Assembly: GCA_003445715.1 (NCBI GenBank)
Contig: DMCS01000013.1
Coordinates: 1 to 20,401 of the forward strand
Reading direction: 5' to 3'
Source of the DNA: Candidatus Mesolinea sp.
Lineage (GTDB): Bacteria; Chloroflexota; Anaerolineae; Anaerolineales; Anaerolineaceae
Length of the DNA stretch: 20,401 nucleotides
The notes under the pieces are model-generated. The model made no database searches. It was not told the DNA's origin and saw only the letters and a program-made list of their open reading frames with translations. Position numbers and translations under genes: made by a program. Positions 15,170-20,401 of this stretch are shown one piece after another; within the stretch, counting starts at the first letter, position 1; each line of letters opens with the position of its first letter.

Positions 15170-16605
15170 TGACGCAATATGAAATTGTGGTCGGGCTGGA
15201 AACGCACATTCAGCTCAACACCGAAACTAAGATCTTTTGCTCGTGCAAAGCCGATTCCTGGGGCGCGGAGCCCAATACTAACATCTGCCCAGTGTGCAGC
15301 GGTCTGCCGGGTGTGCTGCCCGTGCTGAATGCCGAGGCAGTTCAAAAAGCTGCCTTGCTTGCCGCCGCGATGCACGCTGAGATCAACCCGGTCTCCTACT
15401 TTGACCGCAAAAACTATTTCTATCCAGACCTGCCCAAAGGTTATCAGATCACCCAGTTTGATGAACCCATCGGTAAGGGCGGCTACCTGGACGTACACAT
15501 GCCAGATGGCAGCACCCGCCGCGTGCACATCCACAAGCTGCACTTAGAGGAAGATGCTGGCAAGACCAAAATCGAAGCTGGCAGGCGCTTGGTGGACTTT
15601 AACCGCTGCGGCGTACCTTTGGTAGAGATGGTCACCGAGCCGGAGCTGCACTCCGGTGAGGAAGCCGCACAGTATCTGACCGAGCTGCGCCAGCTGTTGC
15701 GCTGGATCGGCGTCTCTGAGGCGGATATGGAGCGCGGGCATCTGCGCTGCGATGCCAACGTCTCCATCCGCGAAGCTGGCAGCACGGTGCTCAACACCAA
15801 GACCGAGATCAAGAACATGAACTCAATTGAATCCATCCGCCAAGCCATCACGCTGGAAGCGCAGCGGCAAATTGCAGCGGTTGAAGCCGGCGAGCGGGTA
15901 GAATCCTATACTTTGGATTGGGATGCTGACACCGGAACGCTGCGCAAGATGCGCTCCAAGGAAACTGAAGCTGATTACCGCTACTTCCGCGAGCCAGACC
16001 TGCTGCCGGTGAAGTTGAGCGAAGAAGAAATCGCGCGCATCGAGAGCAGCCTGCCCGAGCTGCCTTACGCGCGCAAAATGCGCTTCATTGCCGAGTATCA
16101 GCTCTCCGCTTATGATGCCGATATCCTTACCAGCGAGCGCAGCCTTGCGGATTACTTCGAAGAGACAGTGCGCCTAAGCAGCGCTGCGCCTAAAACCGTC
16201 TCTAATTGGATGATGAACGACCTCTTGCGCTTGATGAACGACCTGGGCAAGAGCGCCTCCGAGCTGCGCCTGCGCCCGGCAGAGCTGGCTGAGATTATTG
16301 ATTTGGTCGAGAGCGGCAAGATCAGCCCGGCGACAGGCAAAGCCTTGCTCCGAAAGGTGGAGGAAAGCGGGCGTAAGCCCTCTGAAATCGTCACCGCGGA
16401 AGGCTTGGGCTTGATTGGAGATGAAGATGCCCTGCGCAGCCAAATCGCGGCGGTGCTAAGCGAGTCGCCGAGCGAAGTGGCGAACTTCAAGGCTGGCAAA
16501 GAGAGCTTGCTGGGTTGGTTTGTCGGTCAGGTGATGCGCCGCACAGGCGGCAAAGCTGACCCCAAGCGCACGCGAGAGCTGCTGCTTGAGATACTCAGAA
16601 AATAG
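15169..16605 (+). CDS. gatB: Asp-tRNA(Asn)/Glu-tRNA(Gln) amidotransferase subunit B
   Basis: 478 residues, full length. The catalytic core begins YEIVVGLETHIQL and holds a four-cysteine zinc site, FCSCKA plus CPVCSGLPG, then FDRKNYFYPDLPKGYQITQ and EIKNMNS. The C-terminal YqeY-like tRNA-binding domain (about 330-478) is complete. It phosphorylates and amidates the misacylated tRNA with ammonia from GatA. Two consecutive ATG codons (15166 and 15169) overlap the gatA stop; GGAGG at 15157-15161 is 4 and 7 bases away, so the second is preferred. Followed immediately by the repeat cluster, with no classic terminator seen. Confidence 0.96.
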   Translation: MTQYEIVVGLETHIQLNTETKIFCSCKADSWGAEPNTNICPVCSGLPGVLPVLNAEAVQKAALLAAAMHAEINPVSYFDRKNYFYPDLPKGYQITQFDEPIGKGGYLDVHMPDGSTRRVHIHKLHLEEDAGKTKIEAGRRLVDFNRCGVPLVEMVTEPELHSGEEAAQYLTELRQLLRWIGVSEADMERGHLRCDANVSIREAGSTVLNTKTEIKNMNSIESIRQAITLEAQRQIAAVEAGERVESYTLDWDADTGTLRKMRSKETEADYRYFREPDLLPVKLSEEEIARIESSLPELPYARKMRFIAEYQLSAYDADILTSERSLADYFEETVRLSSAAPKTVSNWMMNDLLRLMNDLGKSASELRLRPAELAEIIDLVESGKISPATGKALLRKVEESGRKPSEIVTAEGLGLIGDEDALRSQIAAVLSESPSEVANFKAGKESLLGWFVGQVMRRTGGKADPKRTRELLLEILRK

Positions 16606-16635
16606 GCTTTGTTCTCGCCGGTCTCCACAATCTCA

Positions 16636-16690
16636 GTTCTCGCCGGTCTCCAGACCGAGCGAGCGGTTTTGACCGAAGGTCTCCGCATTT
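16636..16690 (+). repeat. Type-1 repeat unit
   Basis: GTTCTCGCCGGTCTC is followed by CAGACCGAGCGAG, a 6-base spacer CGGTTT and TGACCGAAGGTCTCCGCATT. The first stem CTCGC-CGGTC/GACCG-A-GCGAG has loop TCCA; the second is GACC-GAA-GGTC. Confidence 0.85.
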
Positions 16691-16700
16691 CAAACATAAT

Positions 16701-16750
16701 TGAGACCTAAAGGTCAAATGCCTTGCCTGGTCAGGAGGCCAGGTAAGAAC
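16701..16750 (+). repeat. Type-3 repeat unit, copy 1
   Basis: 50 bases, 48 of them identical to the unit at 17012-17061. The two differences lie in one arm of the 11-bp stem and turn T-A and G-C pairs into T.G and G.T, which RNA tolerates as wobble pairs on the plus strand. A smaller GACC-TAAA-GGTC hairpin opens the unit. Confidence 0.87.
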
Positions 16751-16764
16751 AGGTCTCCCGATTT

Positions 16765-16817
16765 GTTCTCTCCGGTTTCTGAATGCACATCCTACCCTTA
16801 GGGTAGCGCGCGAAGAG
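16765..16817 (+). repeat. Degenerate type-2 repeat unit
   Basis: GTTCTCTCCGGTTTC head, then an intact inner hairpin TACCC-TTA-GGGTA and GCGCGAAGAG. The outer stem is degraded. Confidence 0.7.
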
Positions 16818-16825
16818 TTTTTGCC

Positions 16826-16898
16826 GTTCTCGCCGGTCTCCAGAGTGCGCAGCCTACCCGTAGGGTACCGCGCGAGCGGTCTTGACCGCACGTTTCCA
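16826..16898 (+). repeat. Type-2 repeat unit
   Basis: Same outer CTCGC...GCGAG pairing as type 1, but the apex carries an inserted segment with GTGCGCAGCC and the hairpin TACCC-GTA-GGGTA. It is followed by a type-1-like tail TTGACCGCACGTTTCC. A near-identical inverted copy lies at 19713-19762. Confidence 0.8.
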
Positions 16899-16911
16899 AA
16901 TTTAAAGCGCC

Positions 16912-16965
16912 GTTCTCGCCGGTCTCTGACCGAGCGAGTAGGAATGACCGCAGGTCTCCGCATTC
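16912..16965 (+). repeat. Type-1 repeat unit, consensus form
   Basis: The first 27 bases (16912-16938) occur identically at 17076-17102 and, reversed, at 19675-19701 and 19923-19949. The hairpin is CTCGC-CGGTC, loop TCT, GACCG, one bulged A, GCGAG. A spacer TAGGAA and the tail TGACCGCAGGTCTCCGCATT follow; this 20-base tail is also identical to that of the inverted unit ending at 19899. Confidence 0.9.
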
Positions 16966-17011
16966 CAGGTATTTTTGTTAATTATTCTCCCTAAAAAGGC
17001 TATGAGTTCTT

Positions 17012-17061
17012 TGAGACCTAAAGGTCAAATGCCTTGCCTGGTCAGGAGACCAGGCAAGAAC
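17012..17061 (+). repeat. Type-3 repeat unit, copy 2
   Basis: 50 bases. An 11-bp perfect stem CTTGCCTGGTC (17033-17043), loop AGGA, GACCAGGCAAG (17048-17058). It begins TGAGACCTAAAGGTC, which can form a 4-bp hairpin of its own. Reference copy for the covariation seen with 16701-16750 and 19801-19850. Confidence 0.88.
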
Positions 17062-17075
17062 TGATCTCTCTATTT

Positions 17076-17122
17076 GTTCTCGCCGGTCTCTGACCGAGCG
17101 AGTGGGCTGACCGAAGGTCTCC
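17076..17122 (+). repeat. Type-1 repeat unit
   Basis: The conserved 27-base head is followed by a 5-base spacer TGGGC and tail TGACCGAAGGTCTCC. The tail loop is GAA here, GCA in other copies. Confidence 0.87.
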
Positions 17123-17192
17123 AAAGTGCATACCTGCCCGTCGAGTACCATACAAGAACAGAGGAAAGATCAGGCGATTAGCTTGCCTGGCA

Positions 17193-17221
17193 TTGACCAT
17201 TTTTCAGGTTTAGCTTAAAAT
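17193..17221 (+). promoter_or_regulatory. Promoter of tRNA-Gly
   Basis: TTGACC at 17193-17198 and TAAAAT at 17216-17221 are separated by 17 bases, and the tRNA begins 10 bases after the -10 box. Good sigma-70-type match. Confidence 0.78.
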
Positions 17222-17231
17222 AAACTTACTT

Positions 17232-17303
17232 GCGGGCGTCGCCAAGTGGTAAGGCATTAGCCTTCCAAGCTAACATTCGCGGGTTCGAATCCCGTCGCCC
17301 GCT
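17232..17303 (+). tRNA. tRNA-Gly (anticodon TCC)
   Basis: A 72-base cloverleaf. Acceptor GCGGGCG (17232-17238) pairs with CGCCCGC (17296-17302), followed by discriminator T. D-arm GCCAAGTGGTAAGGC; anticodon stem TTAGC/GCTAA with loop CTTCCAA (17262-17268) and anticodon TCC at 17264-17266; T-arm GCGGG-TTCGAAT-CCCGT. CCA is not encoded. A T-rich run starts at the last base and can end transcription, close to the stop of the convergent helicase gene. TCC reads GGA and GGG codons. Confidence 0.96.
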
Positions 17304-17322
17304 TTTTTCTTTTCCCCATAAC

Positions 17323-19503
17323 TTACAATATTTCCAGGTTTGCCAGTGATGCCACCAGCGCTTTGAGCCCGTAACCCTCAAAATACACTTCCACAGTCTC
17401 ATCGCCCAGCTCCAGCCGGCTGGCTTTGACCACACCGCGCCCATAGGTCTTATGCCGTACTTGCATGCCCGGTTTATAGCGCGTCTCTTGGGGCACGTCC
17501 GCCTTCACGGCTTGCCGATGCACTGGCATCTCCCAGCGGCTGTAATCTGTCTGGTAAGAAGTATTCAGACGGTTGGGCAAGCCGCGTGGGCTGCCCTGCA
17601 AAAGCTCCTGGGGCAGGTCGTCCAAAAAGCGCGAGGGCTGCGTTTCCTCATAGCTGCCATACGGGCTGCGCCGGCGGCGGGCGCGCGTGAGCGTCAACGA
17701 TTTTTTAGCGCGGGTAATGCCGACGTAGAGCAGCCGGCGCTCCTCCTCCAGGGCTTCGGGGTCATCGCGGGAGCGGCTGTGCGGCAGCAGCATCTCATCC
17801 AAGCCGGTGATGAAGACGTGCTCGAATTCCAAGCCTTTGGCGGCATGCAGAGTAAGCAGTGTGGGCGTGTCCACGTTCTCGGGCAAGGTGTCTTGGTCAG
17901 CAACGAGTGCCATCGCCTCCAAGAAAGCTGCCAAGTCTGTGTATTCCATCACCACTTGGCGCAGCTCCAGCACATTTTCCCAGCGGTCTTGGCCTTCTTC
18001 GCTATTATCCTGAATATAGACCTGATATCCCGTATCTTCGATGACACGGTCAAAGAGGATTACTGGCGGGTTATTCTCGGCAACGTGGCGCCACTGCGCA
18101 AGCCACCGGCCAAACAGCTCTAAACGCGCACCTTCACGGCCAAGGCTAGCTAATATCTCGGCGCTCGCCGGTTCGCTCAGGCGCAGTACGGCTTCGCCCA
18201 GCGTCAGCTCGCTCGTGCGCGCCAGCTCAGCTAGTTTCTCCAGCGTTTTCTTACCAATCCCACGCGGCGGCAGGTTGATCACCCGGCGCAAGCTGATTTC
18301 ATCTTTGGGGTTGTAAACCAGACGCAGGTAAGCAATCATGTCTTTCACTTCACGCCGACCATAGAAGCGCTGAGCGCCAACTAAACGGTAGTTGATGCCC
18401 TCGCGCCGGAAAGCCTCTTCCAGCAAACGGGATTGCGCATTGGTACGGTACATCACCGCAAAGTCGCTGGGCTTATGTTTATTAGAGAGCAAGCCTTGGC
18501 GGACGGCTTCGACGACATAGGCGGCCTCCTCGCGGTCATCGGCAGCCACAAAAAGCGTGATCTTCTCCCCCGATTGCTGCTCGGTGAAGAGCTTTTTATG
18601 CGTGCGGTTAGGGTTGCGGTCAATTACCGCCATGGCACTATCCAAAATGGTTTGGGTAGAGCGGTAGTTTTGCTCCAGCAAAAGCGTGCGCGCGTCTTTA
18701 AAATCAGCTTGGAAGCGTTGGATGTTGCGGTAATCGGCGCCGCGCCAGCGGTAGATGGACTGGTCCTCATCCCCGACCACATAAAGGTTATGGTGGCTCT
18801 GGGCTAAGCTGCGCAGGATGGCGTACTGGGCGTAGTTGGTATCCTGAAACTCATCCACTAAGACGTGTTCAAACTTATGTGCCCAGGTCTCTTGTACCTG
18901 CGGGTAGTTGGCAAACAGCTGCTGGGTATAGACCAGCATGTCATCAAAGTCCATAGCGTTATTGCGGACTAACATCTGCTGGTAGCGGATGTAAAACTGG
19001 CGGATTTGCTCATCACGGTAGGTCTGGATGGGGTAATTTTCGGGGGAAATCAGCTCGTTTTTCGCGCGCGAGATGGCGTCTAAGACCGAAGCTGGCCTAT
19101 AAAGCTTTTCATCGCGACCGGATTCGCGCACGATTTCCTTCATCAGCGTATGTTGATCATCTTCGTCAAAAATCACAAAATTTTGATCCACAGGCAGCAG
19201 GTCTGCCTCGCGCCGCAAGATGCGCCCGCAAACGGAGTGGAACGTGCCTAACCAGATTCCTTGTCCAGAATTGCCGATAAGCTTCTCGACGCGCCCGCGC
19301 ATTTCCCGCGCGGCTTTGTTGGTGAAGGTTACAGCTAAGATGTGATAGGGCGGTACGCCCAGCACGCCGATGAGATAGGCTATGCGAAAGGTAAGCACGC
19401 GCGTCTTGCCTGAGCCCGGGCCGGCTAAAACCAGCGTGGGACCCAAAGGCGCAGCCACGGCTTGTTGCTGCTGCGGGTTCAAAAGTTCGAGTAAATCTTC
19501 CAT
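17323..19503 (-). CDS. pcrA: PcrA/UvrD-type DNA helicase
   Basis: 726 residues, full length for superfamily 1A 3'-5' helicases. Motifs in order: AGPGSGKT (27-34), TFTNKAAREM, VDEFQDTN, GDEDQSIYRWRGAD, QNYRS, TLHAAKGLEFEHVFI and EERRLLYVGITRAKKSL. The C-terminal VRHKTYGRGVV stretch is the Tudor-like domain that in PcrA/UvrD contacts RNA polymerase. Roles of the family: unwinding in nucleotide excision and mismatch repair, clearing of RecA and of stalled polymerase. Start is ATG 19503, with only a weak ribosome site (GGAT); it sits inside a 13-base palindrome ATGGAT-T-ATCCAT. UvrD rather than PcrA is possible by name; the family is certain. Confidence 0.95.
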   Translation of the reverse strand: MEDLLELLNPQQQQAVAAPLGPTLVLAGPGSGKTRVLTFRIAYLIGVLGVPPYHILAVTFTNKAAREMRGRVEKLIGNSGQGIWLGTFHSVCGRILRREADLLPVDQNFVIFDEDDQHTLMKEIVRESGRDEKLYRPASVLDAISRAKNELISPENYPIQTYRDEQIRQFYIRYQQMLVRNNAMDFDDMLVYTQQLFANYPQVQETWAHKFEHVLVDEFQDTNYAQYAILRSLAQSHHNLYVVGDEDQSIYRWRGADYRNIQRFQADFKDARTLLLEQNYRSTQTILDSAMAVIDRNPNRTHKKLFTEQQSGEKITLFVAADDREEAAYVVEAVRQGLLSNKHKPSDFAVMYRTNAQSRLLEEAFRREGINYRLVGAQRFYGRREVKDMIAYLRLVYNPKDEISLRRVINLPPRGIGKKTLEKLAELARTSELTLGEAVLRLSEPASAEILASLGREGARLELFGRWLAQWRHVAENNPPVILFDRVIEDTGYQVYIQDNSEEGQDRWENVLELRQVVMEYTDLAAFLEAMALVADQDTLPENVDTPTLLTLHAAKGLEFEHVFITGLDEMLLPHSRSRDDPEALEEERRLLYVGITRAKKSLTLTRARRRRSPYGSYEETQPSRFLDDLPQELLQGSPRGLPNRLNTSYQTDYSRWEMPVHRQAVKADVPQETRYKPGMQVRHKTYGRGVVKASRLELGDETVEVYFEGYGLKALVASLANLEIL

Positions 19504-19556
19504 GGATTATCCATTGTACTGCAAGCCATGGATTAATAAAGCGAGGCGGAGAAGGA

Positions 19557-19562
19557 ATTATA
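19557..19562 (-). promoter_or_regulatory. Putative -10 element for pcrA
   Basis: TATAAT on the minus strand, 53 bases before the start codon, giving a leader of about 45 bases. The -35 position carries AGAACA at 17 bases, a half match. Confidence 0.45.
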
Positions 19563-19653
19563 GGCTACACATATAACTCTGTTCTTGGGAACTGTTCTTG
19601 CGTGGGTACCCTGCGGGCAGGCTGCGCACTCAGGAGACCAGCGAGAATAAGGA

Positions 19654-19701
19654 GGAGACCTACGGTCAAGTCTGCTCGCTCGGTCAGAGACCGGCGAGAA
19701 C
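19654..19701 (-). repeat. Type-1 repeat unit, inverted
   Basis: Read on the minus strand it has the invariant 27-base head (19675-19701), a 6-base spacer CAGACT and the tail TGACCGTAGGTCTCC. Confidence 0.87.
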
Positions 19702-19712
19702 TACAAAAATTC

Positions 19713-19762
19713 CTCGCACGGTACCCTACGGGTAGGCTGCGCACCCAGAGACCGGCGAGAAC
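19713..19762 (-). repeat. Type-2 repeat unit, inverted
   Basis: On the minus strand it matches the unit at 16826-16876 with a few differences near the head (TCTGGGTGCG against TCCAGAGTGCG) and one near the end. The outer CTCGC...GCGAG pairing and the inner TACCC-GTA-GGGTA hairpin are intact. Confidence 0.82.
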
Positions 19763-19800
19763 AAAGGATCGTTCTTTTGGAGGAGGAACCGCGGAGCTTA

Positions 19801-19850
19801 GTTCTTTCATGGTCTCCTGACCATGAAAGGCAGTTGATCTTTAGGTCTCA
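19801..19850 (-). repeat. Type-3 repeat unit, copy 3, inverted, with compensated stem changes
   Basis: On the minus strand, 44 of 50 bases match copy 2 at 17012-17061. Four of the six differences are two paired changes in the 11-bp stem: unit positions 25/44 go from G-C to T-A and 27/42 from C-G to A-T. The stem, CTTTCATGGTC-AGGA-GACCATGAAAG, therefore stays perfect. Confidence 0.9.
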
Positions 19851-19898
19851 AAAAAATGATAACCCTATGATTACAATCGTCAATTAATAATGCTAGAA

Positions 19899-19949
19899 AT
19901 GCGGAGACCTGCGGTCAAGTTCCTCGCTCGGTCAGAGACCGGCGAGAAC
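19899..19949 (-). repeat. Type-1 repeat unit, inverted
   Basis: On the minus strand it has the invariant 27-base head (19923-19949), a 5-base spacer GAACT and the tail TGACCGCAGGTCTCCGCATT, identical to the tail of 16912-16965. Confidence 0.88.
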
Positions 19950-20051
19950 AAAGTTAGGCACTCAGAGACCGGCGAGAACAAGGACAGAGACCTGCGGATT
20001 GCTCTCTAAATCCGCTATCCCATTAACCTCACGCACATTTATCTTTACCTC

Positions 20052-20401
20052 TTAAAATAATGCGGTCGCAATCCCAATGCCAATCCCCGCAAGCACCAGC
20101 CAGTAAGGTTCCAATTTGAGCACGAACATGCCTGCCAAGCCAGCTGCCAGCAGCAGCGCCGTCCAAACGTCCACCAAGGCGTGCCGCCCCATGGCAATCA
20201 CAATCGAAATCAGTAACGCAATCACACCGGCATTTACCCCTTTCAGGATCGCTTTGGCGATCGAGGATTTTGCCCAATGCGCCAGCAACGGACCAAGTGC
20301 CATCACGATCAGGAAGGAGGGTAAGAACAAGCCAATGGTCGCGGCAATGGCACCCGGTAAGCCCGCCACCATAAAGCCAATAAAAGTGACCGCAGAAGAA
20401 A
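20052..20401 (-). CDS. Chromate transporter (CHR) family protein, 5' end cut by the window
   Basis: The frame stays open to the window edge; about 115 C-terminal residues are visible and the start lies outside. Motifs FIGFMVAGLPGAIAATIG and LFLPSFLIVMALGPLL are characteristic of CHR domains, and three further hydrophobic helices follow to the end ATALF. The length after the GLPGA motif fits a short, single-domain (half-size) CHR protein, which normally works with a second half encoded next door; that partner would be upstream, outside the window. Substrate chromate is the family name; the true substrate is often untested. An internal ATG at 20372 should not be taken as the start. Confidence 0.85.
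   Translation of the reverse strand, partial: SSAVTFIGFMVAGLPGAIAATIGLFLPSFLIVMALGPLLAHWAKSSIAKAILKGVNAGVIALLISIVIAMGRHALVDVWTALLLAAGLAGMFVLKLEPYWLVLAGIGIGIATALF

Larger units (their letters stand above)
16606..17165 (+). repeat. Forward cluster of mosaic hairpin repeats between gatB and tRNA-Gly
   Basis: About nine units or fragments of three types, all in forward orientation. There is a truncated head (16611-16627), type 1 (16636-16690), type 3 (16701-16750), degenerate type 2 (16765-16817), type 2 (16826-16898), type 1 (16912-16965), type 3 (17012-17061), type 1 (17076-17122) and a decayed type-2 fragment (17126-17160). Twelve GGTCTC/GAGACC hexamers fall in about 500 bases. Spacings and spacer sequences vary, so it is not a simple tandem array. 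No credible gene lies within. Confidence 0.88.
19597..20015 (-). repeat. Reverse cluster of mosaic hairpin repeats between pcrA and the chromate transporter
   Basis: Same family as the cluster after gatB, but inverted. It holds a type-2 unit (19597-19648), type 1 (19654-19701), type 2 (19713-19762), type 3 (19801-19850), type 1 (19899-19949), a truncated head (19955-19979) and a tail fragment around 19982-19997. A further 7-bp hairpin GCGGATT/AATCCGC (19994-20000 with 20009-20015) closes the cluster. Ten GGTCTC/GAGACC hexamers are present. It is in the same sense as the chromate-transporter gene and lies downstream of its stop. No credible gene lies within. Confidence 0.88.

Noticed and set aside
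16595..16963. A 122-residue minus-strand open frame in the repeat cluster
   Set aside because: It is an open frame made by the repeats themselves (Arg-rich, with repeated RDRRE and YPTGRLRT phrases), has no plausible ribosome site and no family resemblance; the same phrases appear in other frames of the reverse cluster.
16606..17165. CRISPR array
   Set aside because: Repeat units are of three kinds, spaced irregularly, and the bases between them are not uniform spacers; no Cas genes in the window.
16606..17165. Integron attC sites
   Set aside because: Units are structured and palindromic, but I find no consistent outer core-site pairs, no gene cassettes between them and no integrase.
17452..18123. 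A 223-residue plus-strand open frame
   Set aside because: Antisense to the helicase gene; a shadow frame.
19565..19820. Open frames of 72 and 81 residues in the reverse repeat cluster
   Set aside because: Arg/Pro-rich translations of the hairpin repeats on both strands, without coding signals.

Overview
The window looks like a chromosomal stretch from a member of the Chloroflexota, probably class Anaerolineae. This is an inference from Pro/Thr-linked surface proteins and lipoproteins, a two-hairpin dynamin-like GTPase, a GT-C glycosyltransferase with a discoidin-like tail, and a complete GatCAB amidotransferase; no 16S rRNA is present. Coding density is high, every large reading frame is intact, and only the two end genes are cut. 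The left end is a contig end: bases 40-98 read as a degraded Illumina P5/Read-1 adapter, and the following ~130 bases are C-rich and unreliable.

Layout. 161-694 (+) is the C-terminal remnant of a membrane-anchored surface protein. It converges on a minus-strand run: EncFtn-type ferritin (4044-3739), beta-propeller lipoprotein (3701-2184), MBL-fold hydrolase (2100-1411) and sulfite-oxidase-like molybdopterin protein (1406-786). A shared hairpin terminator lies at 724-763. The translation/UMP kinase cluster rpsB-tsf-pyrH (4494-6881, +) follows, with a strong terminator hairpin inside it, and the usual next gene frr is absent. In its place lies an AT-rich segment with a PIN-domain toxin candidate followed by a 70-residue partner (7598-6943, -). 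Next come a minus-strand series: GT-C glycosyltransferase (13160-11085), Nudix hydrolase (11028-10564), dynamin-like GTPase (10491-8743) and lipoprotein (8733-7798). Divergent from these, gatC-gatA-gatB (13251-16605, +) form a tightly coupled operon for Asp/Glu-tRNA transamidation. tRNA-Gly(TCC) (17232-17303, +), a PcrA/UvrD helicase (19503-17323, -) and a truncated chromate-transporter-like gene (20401-20052, -) complete the window.

The least ordinary feature is a family of non-coding mosaic hairpin repeats built from GGTCTC/GAGACC cores. One copy lies at 4206-4256 upstream of rpsB. A forward cluster fills 16611-17160, between gatB and tRNA-Gly, and a reverse-oriented cluster fills 19597-20015, between pcrA and the chromate transporter. 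The units fall into three types. One type (three 50-base copies) shows two fully compensated base-pair changes plus two G.U-type changes in an 11-bp stem, so the hairpin itself appears to be maintained. Four identical 27-base blocks, two forward and two reverse, bracket the tRNA-Gly/pcrA block. No transposase, Cas gene or other obvious mobilising enzyme is visible in the window, so mechanism and function are open.
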